Shown here: one piece after another, positions 8,429 to 17,022 of the stretch | Numbering within the stretch: position 1 is the stretch's first letter | Layout of the letters: the number at the start of each line of letters is the position of its first letter | Origin: Hyphomicrobium sp. NDB2Meth4 | Lineage (GTDB): Bacteria; Pseudomonadota; Alphaproteobacteria; Rhizobiales; Hyphomicrobiaceae | Reading direction: 5' to 3' | Assembly (NCBI RefSeq): GCF_900117445.1 | Contig: NZ_FPEJ01000009.1 | Location: 124,001 to 188,000, forward strand | Length of the DNA stretch: 64,000 bases | The notes under the pieces: generated by a model | Seen by the model: the letters and a program-made list of their open reading frames with translations, nothing else | What the model was told of the DNA's origin: nothing | Database searches by the model: none | Translations under genes and position numbers: made by a program

Positions 8429-8878
8429 CTAGCCTCCATCCTCCACTTCCGTGACAAGCGACACTTTACGGAAGCCGCCGGCGCTGATGCGCCCCATGAC
8501 CCGCATGACCGTGCCGTAGGCGACGCCCTTGTCGCCGCGCACGAAGATCTGCTCGTCGTAGCCGTTCTTGGCGATCGCCTTGAGCTTGGGGGCGATCTCG
8601 TCGAGCGGGACCGCGGTCTCGCCGATGAAGACGTTGCCGTCTGACTTCACGGAGATGACGAGCGGCTCCTTGTTGGCTTCGAGCTGCTTGCCCTTGGCCT
8701 GCGGAAGCTCGATCGGCACGCCGACCTGGAGCAGCGGTGCGGCGACCATGAAGATGATCAGCAGCACGAGCATCACGTCGACCATCGGCGTGACGTTGAT
8801 CTCGCTCATCGGCGCATTGCGCGCGCGACGGCGACGCTTGCCGCCGCCTCCGGTGTTCGCCTTGATGCTCGCGCCCAT
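8429..8878 (-). CDS. tolR: ExbD/TolR family protein TolR
   Basis: TolR is the proton-channel partner of TolQ. A short basic N-terminus (KRRRRAR) precedes MSEINVTPMVDVMLVLLIIF, which contains the conserved membrane Asp of the ExbD/TolR family (in TPMVDVMLVLL). A periplasmic domain carries VFIGETAVPLDE and a GRISAGGFRKVSLVTE C-terminus. At 149 residues it is typical. It lies 35 nt after tolQ in the same operon. Confidence 0.96.
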   Translation of the reverse strand: MGASIKANTGGGGKRRRRARNAPMSEINVTPMVDVMLVLLIIFMVAAPLLQVGVPIELPQAKGKQLEANKEPLVISVKSDGNVFIGETAVPLDEIAPKLKAIAKNGYDEQIFVRGDKGVAYGTVMRVMGRISAGGFRKVSLVTEVEDGG

Positions 8879-8913
8879 ACCTGCTTAAGCCTTCCTAGTT
8901 GCTGCGCGGAATG

Positions 8914-9633
8914 TCAGCTTCTCACGTCGATCTGGCGCGAAACGATGGCGGCGAACTCGTCCGCGAACGCTTCAAGCCGATGACTGATGGCAGCGCTGTC
9001 AGCGGAGAATTTGTTGTAGAAGATAACCGCGGGAATGGCGGCCACGAGGCCGAGCGCCGTCGCAAACAAGGCCTCGGCGATGCCGGGCGCGACGACCGCA
9101 AGGTTGGTGTTCTTGGAAACGGCGATAGCCTGGAAGCTGGTCATGATGCCCCAGACGGTGCCGAAGAGACCGACGAACGGCGCGGTCGAGCCGACCGTCG
9201 CGAGAAACAGAAGCCGGCGGTCGAGGCGCTCCATCTCGCGGCTGATGGTGACGTCCATGACCTTCTCGACGCGGAGCTGAATGCCGCCGAGGGCGCGGAT
9301 GTTGCCTTCGACCGATCGCTTCCACTCGCGCATGGCGGCGACGAACAGGGCGGCCATGGTGATGGGCTTGGTGCGCGAGAGGGCGGTGTAAAGCTCGTCC
9401 AGCGACTGTCCCGACCAGAACATGTGCTCGAAGCGGTCGGACTCGATGCGCGCACGGCGGAAGGCGAAGAACTTCTCGACGACGATGGCCCACGACCAGA
9501 TGGAGGCGATGAGCAGTCCGGCCATGACAAGCTGCACGACGATGTGCGCCTGCATGAACAGCTCAAGGAACGAGAAACCGTGCGCTGCCGCCGGCGGAGC
9601 GATAGCTTCCTGCGCGAGATCGGTAGGATTCAT
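8914..9633 (-). CDS. tolQ: MotA/TolQ/ExbB proton channel protein TolQ
   Basis: TolQ forms the proton channel with TolR. The 239-residue form starts at ATG 9633 (MNPTDLAQE); the longer frame to 9753 adds a non-conserved Arg-rich leader and is not supported. Three membrane helices lie at about 29-53, 140-163 and 180-207. The conserved GLFGTVWGIM and GIAEALFATALGLVAAIPAV segments line the channel in this family. The usual upstream partner ybgC is here 4 kb away. Confidence 0.95.
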   Translation of the reverse strand: MNPTDLAQEAIAPPAAAHGFSFLELFMQAHIVVQLVMAGLLIASIWSWAIVVEKFFAFRRARIESDRFEHMFWSGQSLDELYTALSRTKPITMAALFVAAMREWKRSVEGNIRALGGIQLRVEKVMDVTISREMERLDRRLLFLATVGSTAPFVGLFGTVWGIMTSFQAIAVSKNTNLAVVAPGIAEALFATALGLVAAIPAVIFYNKFSADSAAISHRLEAFADEFAAIVSRQIDVRS

Positions 9634-9897
9634 TTGGTGGTTATCCAGTGACGGAGGAAGAGCCCGGAATGCGAGCGCCCGCAACAGCGGCGCAAGCGGC
9701 CGGTGCAGCCGGCCATGCGCAACCGAAGCTTGAGTTTGTCTTGCTTCGCCCACATCCCCAAGAGGGCATGTTGCCTCGCAATATGACCAAACGGCGGCGG
9801 GCGATGCGACTCGACTTGCTGGGCCATACTAGACCATGCGGCAAGCGTCCGGCTGCACGGGAAGGCCGGCAAGCGGCGTCTTTCCCCTACCTCAGTT

Positions 9898-10548
9898 TCA
9901 ATCCAGGAGGCCGCGCCAGCCGCCGGTCTGCGGATCGTAGGTGGTGAGCTCGCCCGTGAACATGTCGTAGAGCCAGCCGTGGATGTTGAGGCGGCTGGCG
10001 GCGATGCCGTCTCGCACGATGGGGTAGGTCATCAGGTTGTCGAGCTGAAACTGGACGTGAGCCTTCACGGTCTCCGTCAGCCGTTCCTCGTCGGGAACGC
10101 GTGCAGCAGCAATGAGTTGATGGGCGGGCCGGGTGAACTCCATCCAGCGGCCCAGCGGGGCGGCGCGGTCGAGCGCCATTGGTTCGAGCAGGGCAGCGAT
10201 GCCGCCGCAGCCCGTGTGGCCGCAGACGACGATATCGTCGATGCCGAGGTGGCCGACGCCATACTCTATGGCGGCTCCGACCGTATCGTCGGCAGCGTCG
10301 GCCGGCGGCACGACATTGGCGATGTTGCGGACCTCGAACAGCTCGCCAGGGTCGGCATTGGTGATGGTTGCCGGCACCACACGACTGTCGGCGCAGCCGA
10401 TCCACAGGAGGCGCGGCTTCTGCTTCTTGGTTGCCAGGGCACGATAAAAGGCGCGGTCGCGCTCGAATTGCTGGCGGAAGCGCTCGTGGCCCTCCATCGC
10501 ATCCTTGATGTCGAGGTCTATGCCTTCGGCATCTTTTTCCTGCGTCAT
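9898..10548 (-). CDS. beta-class carbonic anhydrase
   Basis: Interconverts CO2 and bicarbonate in the cytoplasm. The beta-class zinc signatures are present: C52-A-D-S-R and H111-T-G-C114-G-G. Asp54 and Arg56 form the usual catalytic dyad. Start 10548 is supported by a GGGAGGGACGGGG ribosome site; the 31 extra upstream residues of the longer frame have no signal. 216 residues is normal. It is inserted between ybgC and tolQ compared with the standard order and is transcribed in the same direction. Confidence 0.94.
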   Translation of the reverse strand: MTQEKDAEGIDLDIKDAMEGHERFRQQFERDRAFYRALATKKQKPRLLWIGCADSRVVPATITNADPGELFEVRNIANVVPPADAADDTVGAAIEYGVGHLGIDDIVVCGHTGCGGIAALLEPMALDRAAPLGRWMEFTRPAHQLIAAARVPDEERLTETVKAHVQFQLDNLMTYPIVRDGIAASRLNIHGWLYDMFTGELTTYDPQTGGWRGLLD

Positions 10549-10786
10549 CCCCGTCCCTCCCGACAACCGACCCCGAATTCCCGCATCATGGTTAGCTGCG
10601 CGGCGGTTGTCGATGCCACGAGTAAATCCTGGGCTAACCAAGCGGCTACACTTTGTTCGGATGCGCCAGGGTAAGGTTATATCGAGGCCGACAGGGGCGA
10701 TCGGGTTGCAGCGTCCTAATTCGGGCTAATTCAGCCACTTAATTCCCCGCTACCAAGGGTGCCGGGGGGCCGTGCAAGCCTGGTCA

Positions 10787-11488
10787 ATGGTCATGTTGCG
10801 TATTCACGCGTTACTCGCCACCGCCCTTTTGGGCTTTGCTGCCGCTGCCATCAGCGATGCAAGGGCCGAGGAAGAGTTTGTCGGACGCAGCGTCACCCTT
10901 GCAGGCCGCAAGGTGTCATGCGGGAAAGCCGACATCATGATCGACCGGAGTCTGCCCAGCGAGGGCGGTGCCGGCGATACGATCCTCATTCTCAATCCTA
11001 CGATGCTGAACCAGCAACCGCCGACGGTGCGGCTGTTCGTGTTCAACCACGAATGCGGCCATCTCACCGTGGGCGATAGCGAGCTCGCTGCCGACTGTCA
11101 TGCCGTGCACCGCGGCGTCGCCGAGGGCTGGCTGGACCGCAAGGGATTGAAGCAGGTGTGCGACAGCTTCGAGGGGGCCCCGGAAACGGATACGCATCCT
11201 TCGGCCAAGCGCCGGTGCGCTTACCTCGACAAATGCTATGCCAAAGCGCTGGCGGAACAGACGCCGATAGCGCCGAAGCCGATACCGGTGCAGGCGCCAA
11301 GCAAGGTTCCCGCGACGATTACAGCGTCGGCGCCCGAGCTTCCCGTCGCCAAGAAGGCCGCTCTCGGGCAGCCGAAGGTCATCTCGGCTTGGCGCTGCAC
11401 CGATCCGCTGGATGTGACCGGCAGCAATCCCGACCCGATCGGGCACGCCATCAACAAAGACGCAGAGCGCGCGGAGCGCTGCCGCTAG
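10787..11488 (+). CDS. secreted protein with HExxH metalloprotease-like motif
   Basis: About 233 residues with a signal peptide (MLRIHALLATALLGFAAAAI, cleavage near ARA-E). A compact domain has FVFNHECGHLTVGDSELAADC. HECGH (about 88-92) matches the HExxH zinc motif, and the E-x3-D of SELAAD (about 99-103) is placed like the third zinc ligand region (ExxxD) of gluzincins. Many Cys are present (at least seven), suggesting disulfides in the periplasm. A Pro/Ala linker with a short Cys-containing C-terminus follows. Inferred to be a small periplasmic zinc peptidase; no named family recognised. The start could also be the ATG at 10793 or the GTG at 10772. Confidence 0.72.
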   Translation: MVMLRIHALLATALLGFAAAAISDARAEEEFVGRSVTLAGRKVSCGKADIMIDRSLPSEGGAGDTILILNPTMLNQQPPTVRLFVFNHECGHLTVGDSELAADCHAVHRGVAEGWLDRKGLKQVCDSFEGAPETDTHPSAKRRCAYLDKCYAKALAEQTPIAPKPIPVQAPSKVPATITASAPELPVAKKAALGQPKVISAWRCTDPLDVTGSNPDPIGHAINKDAERAERCR

Positions 11489-12060
11489 AGCCGGCGCGCA
11501 CCGGGAAGACCGAGCACCGCGCGCGGGCCAGCCGTGGCGTCTTGCGCCCGCCGGCGTGTCTTCATGAGCATGTGCGGAGCATGACCGGCCGAGGAGAGCC
11601 GCGCTCTGGTAGATGGAAAGCTGCTTTCCTCGCATCGCCCCCGGCGGCGCCAATGCGCCGGGCAAAAGTTCCTCGCTCGATTTCCAATCGGACTCGAATT
11701 GCGTAGGCAATTATTTTTTTGCATTTACTCGAAACGGCCAATTGCGACTCTAATCGTTTCGGCAATCAAACATCGGTTTATTAGCTTTTGAACCGAAATG
11801 AACGGTTGCACGGTCACCTCGCTGCTTAACTTACAAAAATATAGTTACCTCCTGTATTTCTGGTCGTTTTGACACGCAAAAAGCAGCAATCGATGCCGTT
11901 CATTAACCATAAGCAGCGATGCATTCGTTTTGTTTTTCCGGCTAACCGATTTTTACGTGGCCCGCTGTTATCCATTTTCACGTGCCGTTCGGCGTAACCC
12001 GGCAAATTGCCGAAATGTCGAACATTGAAAAATCTACGTGGGTGAATTTGGGAGTTTCGA
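11489..12060. other. AT-rich intergenic region
   Basis: 572 bases, clearly more AT-rich than the neighbourhood from about 11,695 on, with runs such as attatttttttgc and small inverted repeats (ggcaaattgcc near 12,001). A 113-codon minus-strand frame (11826-12167) overlaps the next gene and looks non-coding. The region probably holds the promoter of the Cys-rich protein at 12061; otherwise I see nothing in it. Confidence 0.4.
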
Positions 12061-12426
12061 ATGCGTGGGCTTCTTGGAGTTCTGGTTGCCGCTGGCGTAA
12101 TGGCCGGCACGAGCGTGGCGATGACGTCGTCCGCTGAAGCAGGTTTGTTCCATCGTGACTGCTGCACTGTCGCGAAGAAGGTCTATTATCGCGAGCCGAC
12201 CACGAAGCTGGTTCCGCGCGTGACCTATGAGCGCGTGCGCAGCTATCGCACTGTCTGGGTGAAGAAGGCCTATTCCGACCGTTGCGGCTGCCGCAAGTTC
12301 TATCGTCGCGTCGCCGTTCAGCAGCCGACCGTGTCGGTTGTGAAGAAGGTCGTTTATGAGCGCGTGCGCGCTTATCGCACCGTCGCTGCCGTGAAGTACT
12401 TCCGCAAGCGCTGCTGCTGCCACTAA
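12061..12426 (+). CDS. small secreted basic Cys-rich repeat protein
   Basis: 121 residues with a signal peptide (about 1-27, ending SSAEA). The mature part is built from two related units, VPRVTYERVRSYRTVWVKK and VKKVVYERVRAYRTVAAVK. They are spaced by Cys clusters: DCC near the start, CGC in the middle and a terminal CCCH (seven Cys in all). It is strongly basic and Tyr-rich. The GGGAG ribosome site fits ATG 12061. It stands alone between an AT-rich leader and two consecutive terminators, the look of a highly expressed single gene. Function unknown; the motifs suggest surface or metal/disulfide roles but prove neither. Confidence 0.8.
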   Translation: MRGLLGVLVAAGVMAGTSVAMTSSAEAGLFHRDCCTVAKKVYYREPTTKLVPRVTYERVRSYRTVWVKKAYSDRCGCRKFYRRVAVQQPTVSVVKKVVYERVRAYRTVAAVKYFRKRCCCH

Positions 12427-12448
12427 GCGGACCGCAGTTTCTGCTGCC

Positions 12449-12490
12449 AAGGGAGGATGCGGCCGCTGCCGCATCCTCCCTTGCTTTTTC
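12449..12490 (+). terminator. Rho-independent terminator
   Basis: A 15-bp perfect stem (aagggaggatgcggc / gccgcatcctccctt) with a 4-nt loop is followed by TTGCTTTTT. It lies 23 nt after the stop of the Cys-rich protein gene. Confidence 0.92.
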
Positions 12491-12548
12491 CGGTCTTACA
12501 TCGTTCGGGCGAAATCGTCTCATTCGGAAATCGCCAGCCGAAACGGCC

Positions 12549-12572
12549 AGCCGCCTTGGGCGGCTTTTTTTA
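12549..12572 (+). terminator. second Rho-independent terminator
   Basis: A 7-bp stem (agccgcc / ggcggct) with loop TTG is followed by a run of seven or more T. It is a classic terminator placed about 60 nt after the first one, giving tandem termination before the oppositely oriented gene at 12628. Confidence 0.88.
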
Positions 12573-12627
12573 TTGCCGAATTGATCGGCGCAGGAGCGAT
12601 TGCGAATTCGCCCCTGTGAGGTGCGCG

Positions 12628-12912
12628 CTATTTCCCGCGCTCGTGATCGCGCTGCCAATAGACGAACAGCACCGTCACCAATGCGGTCAGCACCATGGTG
12701 GCGAGAATGTCGCTGCGATTGATGAAGCTGACCCAGACGTCCCAACCCTGAGACAGGCGTCCGCGCGGCACCAAAAGTCCGCTGCCGATGAGAATCGCGA
12801 GGGCGACGCCCGATGTGATCGCGACAGCGGCAAGAATCTGCAGGCCGCGTTTCAAGAGGCGCGGCACCGTCAACTTCTTGCCGGGTACGACAAGGATAGT
12901 TTTCTCGGACAT
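12628..12912 (-). CDS. small two-helix membrane protein
   Basis: 94 residues with two predicted membrane helices: about 24-48 (LQILAAVAITSGVALAILIG) and about 68-88 (SDILATMVLTALVTVLFVYW). The N-terminus is basic and cytoplasmic. A strong GGGAGGTGAC ribosome site precedes ATG 12912, which makes translation very likely. It lies downstream of HU on the same strand but beyond the HU terminator. Function unknown; no family recognised. Confidence 0.75.
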   Translation of the reverse strand: MSEKTILVVPGKKLTVPRLLKRGLQILAAVAITSGVALAILIGSGLLVPRGRLSQGWDVWVSFINRSDILATMVLTALVTVLFVYWQRDHERGK

Positions 12913-13012
12913 GTCACCTCCCTCAATTTCTGCCGGCGCAAAGGTAGCCGATTCGCATTCTATGGCCGGCAGGTGGCAAGACTTTGGTTCGATGCGCGTT
13001 CAGGCCAGCGCG

Positions 13013-13052
13013 TGACCAAAAAGAAACGCGCCAGTGCGTGAGCACCGGCGCG
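13013..13052 (-). terminator. Rho-independent terminator of the HU gene
   Basis: An 11-bp stem (cgcgccagtgc / gcaccggcgcg, with one G-U pair) has a 4-nt loop. On the minus strand it is followed by TTTCTTTTT. It lies 36 nt after the HU stop. Confidence 0.88.
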
Positions 13053-13087
13053 ATCATCGTGCGTACAAAGAAACCGCGAGCTTTGGC

Positions 13088-13390
13088 TCAGATGGATTCC
13101 TTGAGCTCCTTGGCGGCGCGGAAAGCGACCTTCTTCGACGCCTTGATCTTGATGGTCTCGCCAGTCGCAGGATTGCGGCCCATGCGCGCCGGGCGCTTGC
13201 GAACCTGCAGCACGCCGATGCCGTTGATGCGAATCTTGTCGCCCTTCTTCAGGTGCTTGGTGACCATGATCACCAGATCCTCAAGTATAGCGGCCGTCGT
13301 TTTCTTGGGGAGATCATGCGCTTCCGAGAGTGCAGCACCGATCTGGCGGAGCGTGATCGTGTTTTGCTTCGGAGCGGGTTTTTCAGCCAT
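13088..13390 (-). CDS. HU/IHF family DNA-binding protein
   Basis: A 100-residue histone-like protein that bends and compacts DNA. The conserved HU body runs from LRQIGAALSEAHDLPKKTTA to the end. The beta-arm region GIGVLQVRKRPARMGRNPAT carries the R-x-G-R-N-P signature, in which the Pro intercalates into DNA. Start 13390 has an AAGGAA ribosome site. It carries a short Lys/Pro-rich N-terminal addition (MAEKPAPKQN) compared with classic 90-residue HU. It stands alone with its own terminator, close to ybgC but in a separate unit. Confidence 0.94.
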   Translation of the reverse strand: MAEKPAPKQNTITLRQIGAALSEAHDLPKKTTAAILEDLVIMVTKHLKKGDKIRINGIGVLQVRKRPARMGRNPATGETIKIKASKKVAFRAAKELKESI

Positions 13391-13556
13391 CGGTTGGTTC
13401 CTTGAGAGAATCGTTCTGCCGGAGGATACTACGCGAATTGCACGCACAATGTGCCGTCGGCCGAGCGCGAATATGCGGGATAAAGCCCAAAATCAAGCGC
13501 TTTTTGCACATCTGCGCACACAAGTGCTGCTCGCAGACCCCAAATAATGCCCTTGT

Positions 13557-14039
13557 TTAGGGGCTTTCGAAGGATTGGCGCAGCGCGCCGGAGATGCGCA
13601 GCGGCTTGCCGGAGACCGAAATCAGCACGACCGTGACCTCTGCTTCTACGAGAGTCGTGGCCCCACGTCTTACGCGCTGAAGAAGCGTCAAACTGGCCGC
13701 GCCCACGGCCTTCACGCGCGTTTCGACCTCGAGCAATTCGTCGATGCGGGCGGGCTTCAAGAAGTCGAACGTCATGCGGCGCACGACGAACGCTGCGGGC
13801 TCCCCGCCGTCAGAGCCGTCGATCAAGCGTCGATGATCGCCGCCGAGCAGGCGCAGGAAGTCGGAGCGTCCGCGCTCGCACCAGCGCACGTAGCTCGCGT
13901 GATAGACGAGGCCGGAGAAGTCGGTGTCCTCGAAGTAGACGCGGATGGGCAGGACGTGCCCGCGGGTGCCGTCGATGTCGACGAGGCGGCCGGCAAGGTC
14001 GGGCCACTTGGGATCGGTGTTGCTCGGTGTATCGCTCAT
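13557..14039 (-). CDS. ybgC: Tol-Pal associated acyl-CoA thioesterase YbgC
   Basis: A hot-dog-fold thioesterase that normally heads the tol-pal operon. The family signature VYFEDTDFSGLVYHASYVR contains the catalytic Asp of the 4-hydroxybenzoyl-CoA thioesterase group. A second conserved block is RMTFDFLKPARIDELLEVET. 160 residues is typical. Here it is separated from tolQ by HU, a membrane protein and carbonic anhydrase, plus two plus-strand genes, so it cannot be co-transcribed with tolQ in the usual way. Confidence 0.93.
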   Translation of the reverse strand: MSDTPSNTDPKWPDLAGRLVDIDGTRGHVLPIRVYFEDTDFSGLVYHASYVRWCERGRSDFLRLLGGDHRRLIDGSDGGEPAAFVVRRMTFDFLKPARIDELLEVETRVKAVGAASLTLLQRVRRGATTLVEAEVTVVLISVSGKPLRISGALRQSFESP

Positions 14040-14105
14040 GGCAGGTAGAAAGCCGATCGCACCGGGCTTGTCACGTGCGCTTTCGTCACGCGCGCTCGCC
14101 TCGGA

Positions 14106-15002
14106 TCAGGCGCTGAGCGCGATCTCCACGATCTCGGGCGGAGAGCCGAGGCGCACGGGCAATCCGCTGCAGCCGAGCCCGCCGGAGACGATCAGGTTGC
14201 GCCCATCCTCGACGACGTGACCATAGACGTAGCGGGCGCCGAACTTCGAGGGCACGACCGGCGCATAACCAAACAGGCGCACCTGCCCGCCATGCGTATG
14301 GCCCGCGACAGTCAGGGCGACGCGCTCAGGCACTTTGGGGAAGATGTCGGGCTCATGCACCATCAACAGCAGCGGCGCGTCGTCGGTCACCTGTGCGAGC
14401 GTGCCGGGAAGATCGTCGATGCCATCGTAGCCGCGGCTGTTCTTGCGCCAGAAGGCCCACTGATCGCCGAGACCGGCGAGCCAGAACGGCTGGCCATTCT
14501 TTGCAAGACGCACGCAGGTATTCTCGTGCAGGGTGATGCCGGCGTTCTGGATCGCAATGCCAGCGGGTGTATGGCCTCCGCGGTGTTCCTGAACCTGGGC
14601 GTCTTCCCACCAATCGTGATTGCCGAGGACGGCGTGCACGCCGAGCGGCGCTTTGAGGGCGCCCAGCGCGCCGGCCCATTCGCGGTGCGGCACGGGCGCC
14701 CCGTAGCGCGAGAGACGATGGCCGGCGACGAAGTCGCCAAGAAGCAGCACGCAGTCGGGCTTCATGGCGTTGACTTGCGCGACGATGCCCTCGATGCGCT
14801 CAACGTCCATCCACGGGCGGCACGCGTGCAGGTCGGTGAGCACGACGAGCTTGAGCGCCAGGCCGGTGGGCCAGCCGGGCGGGCTCAGACGATAGCGGGT
14901 GACGGTGGTCGAGAACGACTCGGCCAGCGCATAGCTGCCGAAGCCGACGCTGCCGATGGCCGCCGCACCAGCGGTTTTGATGAGTTGTCTGCGGGTGATC
15001 AA
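14106..15002 (-). CDS. Tat-exported calcineurin-like metallophosphoesterase
   Basis: 298 residues. The N-terminus MITRRQLIKTAGAAAIG is a twin-arginine signal, so it is probably folded in the cytoplasm and exported. The metallophosphoesterase motifs follow in order: DLHACR (D-x-H), GDFVAG (GD), GNHDWW (GNHD) and VAGHTHGGQV (GHxH). These place two metal ions. The start codon appears to be TTG at 15002; no upstream in-frame start gives a signal. It resembles the YaeI/YkuE group. Substrate unknown. It lies between ruvB and ybgC on the conserved strand. Confidence 0.9.
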   Translation of the reverse strand: MITRRQLIKTAGAAAIGSVGFGSYALAESFSTTVTRYRLSPPGWPTGLALKLVVLTDLHACRPWMDVERIEGIVAQVNAMKPDCVLLLGDFVAGHRLSRYGAPVPHREWAGALGALKAPLGVHAVLGNHDWWEDAQVQEHRGGHTPAGIAIQNAGITLHENTCVRLAKNGQPFWLAGLGDQWAFWRKNSRGYDGIDDLPGTLAQVTDDAPLLLMVHEPDIFPKVPERVALTVAGHTHGGQVRLFGYAPVVPSKFGARYVYGHVVEDGRNLIVSGGLGCSGLPVRLGSPPEIVEIALSA

Positions 15003-15106
15003 GACGTTTGCCGGTGCTGCCTGTCGATGGGGTTGCGCGCGTTGTGGCGCAAAAGATGTGCCAAAAATTGGCCCCCATGCGGCAGGCTTGCGACCCCTAC
15101 GCTTCG

Positions 15107-16186
15107 TCAGGCTGTCCCTGTCTGGTCCTCGGGATCGTCAGATGTGTCCTCTTCCGGGACATCGAACAGGGTGCTTTGCGGGCTGGAGGAACGCTGGGGA
15201 CCCGACATCCCGAGATGCTTGTAGGCCTTGAGTGTGGTGATGCGCCCGCGCGGCGTGCGGCTGATGAAGCCCTGCTGCAGCAGGTATGGCTCGACGATCT
15301 CCTCGAGCGCGTCACGCGGCTCTGACAGCGCTGCGGCGATCGTCTCGATGCCAACGGGACCACCGTCGTGCGCCTTGGCGATGCAGGCGAGGTAGCGGCG
15401 GTCGAGCGCGTCGAGGCCTTCACTGTCGACCTCGAGTGCATTGAGCGCCTTGTCGGCGAGCGTTGCATCGATGATGGGGGCATTGGCGACGGCTGCGAAG
15501 TCGCGCACGCGTCGCAGCAGACGCCCGGCGATGCGCGGCGTCCCGCGGGCGCGGCGGGCGATTTCATGCGCGCCGTCAGGCCCGATCGCAGCGTTGAGCA
15601 CGCGGGCACCGCGGGCGACGACGCGTTCCAGTTCAGCGACGGTGTAGAAGTTGAGGCGCACAGGGATGCCGAAGCGATCGCGCAGCGGCGTCGTCAGCAG
15701 GCCGAGACGCGTGGTGGCGCCGACGAGCGTGAACTTGGCGAGGTCGATGCGCACCGAGCGCGCGGCGGGGCCTTCGCCGATGATCAGGTCGAGCTGGAAG
15801 TCTTCGAGCGCGGGATAGAGGATTTCCTCGACCGCGGGGCTCAGGCGATGGATCTCGTCGATGAAGAGAACGTCGCGATCCTCGAGGTTGGTGAGGAGCG
15901 CAGCAAGGTCGCCGGCCTTGGCGATGACGGGCCCGGACGTGGCGCGGAAGCCGACGCCAAGCTCCTTGGCCATGATCTGCGCCAGCGTCGTCTTGCCGAG
16001 GCCGGGGGGGCCCGCGAACAGGACATGGTCGAGCGCTTCGCCGCGGTCGCGCGCAGCCTGAATGAACACGGTGAGGTTAGCGCGCGCCTGCTCCTGGCCG
16101 ATGAATTCGGCGAGCGATTGTGGGCGCAGCGATGCTTCGGTGGCATCGCTATCGCGCCTTGAGCCGGTGACAAGCCGATCGGTCAT
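15107..16186 (-). CDS. ruvB: Holliday junction helicase RuvB
   Basis: RuvB is the hexameric AAA+ motor that drives branch migration with RuvA. The Walker A box is [11 protein letters not shown], the Walker B is FIDEIHRL, the arginine finger region is [18 protein letters not shown], and a winged-helix C-terminus with [10 protein letters not shown] follows. 359 residues is slightly longer than E. coli (336) because of an acidic tail after about 335. Its ATG overlaps the TGA of the upstream channel gene (ATGA), so the two are translationally coupled. ruvA and ruvC lie about 3.5 kb upstream. Confidence 0.97.
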   Translation of the reverse strand: MTDRLVTGSRRDSDATEASLRPQSLAEFIGQEQARANLTVFIQAARDRGEALDHVLFAGPPGLGKTTLAQIMAKELGVGFRATSGPVIAKAGDLAALLTNLEDRDVLFIDEIHRLSPAVEEILYPALEDFQLDLIIGEGPAARSVRIDLAKFTLVGATTRLGLLTTPLRDRFGIPVRLNFYTVAELERVVARGARVLNAAIGPDGAHEIARRARGTPRIAGRLLRRVRDFAAVANAPIIDATLADKALNALEVDSEGLDALDRRYLACIAKAHDGGPVGIETIAAALSEPRDALEEIVEPYLLQQGFISRTPRGRITTLKAYKHLGMSGPQRSSSPQSTLFDVPEEDTSDDPEDQTGTA

Positions 16187-16848
16187 GATTTGTTCCTGAC
16201 GTGGTTCGCGATGCGCGTCAAGGCGGCGAAAACATCACGCGCGGGAGAGACGGTCACCGATAGGACCGGCGAGAGCGGCGACCAGCCAGCTCCACTGCGC
16301 GGGCGTGGCTCCATAGCCATAGGCGATGGGATCGAAGCGGCAAAGACGGTGGCGACGAGCAGCGGGGAGATCACACCGATGCGGCGCAACTGGCGGGAAA
16401 CGTCGGACCGCACGAGCCCGGTGCGGGCGCAGGCATACCCCCAGATGGCTGCCAGCAGCAGGCAGCTCACCATCAGCACGAGCGCATAGAGGACCGTGGG
16501 CAACGGCCCATCGAAGTCGCTGAGGATGCTGGTAACGAATGGGATCAGCACCACCGACATCAGAAAGAACAGGTTCAGCCAGACGACGACGGCATCGACG
16601 CGCCGGATGTTTGCAAACTGGGCGTGGTGCGCCATCCACAGGACGCCGATGACAATGAAGCTCAGCACGTAGCACCAGAATGGGTGGGCGAGTGCCGCAA
16701 GGCCAGCGTACAGGCTGGCCGGAGATGAGCCCTCGGGGAGCTTAAGCGCCAGTACCAGCACGGTTATCGCGACAGCCATCACGCCATCGGAGAAGAACGT
16801 CAGGCGATCCGCCGGATAGGAGCGATCGAATGGGCTCTCAGTGCTCAT
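16183..16848 (-). CDS. TMEM175/DUF1211-type potassium channel-like membrane protein
   Basis: 221 residues from ATG 16848, with about six membrane helices. The signature [20 protein letters not shown] at the first helix is the FSD motif of TMEM175 proteins, which in characterised bacterial members lines a K+-selective pore. A second conserved part, [19 protein letters not shown], follows. It overlaps ruvB by 4 nt, placing an ion channel and a recombination helicase in one transcript. Channel activity is inferred from the family. Confidence 0.85.
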   Translation of the reverse strand: MSTESPFDRSYPADRLTFFSDGVMAVAITVLVLALKLPEGSSPASLYAGLAALAHPFWCYVLSFIVIGVLWMAHHAQFANIRRVDAVVVWLNLFFLMSVVLIPFVTSILSDFDGPLPTVLYALVLMVSCLLLAAIWGYACARTGLVRSDVSRQLRRIGVISPLLVATVFAASIPSPMAMEPRPRSGAGWSPLSPVLSVTVSPARDVFAALTRIANHVRNKS

Positions 16849-17022
16849 AACGGTGGGGTGGGCTGCTTTGCGATGAGCGTCAAGCACTCGTTGTCACGCG
16901 ATGTTGCAGAGCAGAAACGATTTCGATCAAAACCTCGCCACTTCACAGGCTTATAAGAAGGGTCTAGCCTGCGTTGCGTGGGGGTCGGTCGTTCCGTTGC
17001 TCGGCGATCGGAAGGAACCAGT

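Noticed and set aside
11826-12167. 113-codon minus-strand frame in the AT-rich gap
   Set aside because: It overlaps the start of the better-supported Cys-rich gene at 12061 on the other strand and has no ribosome site.
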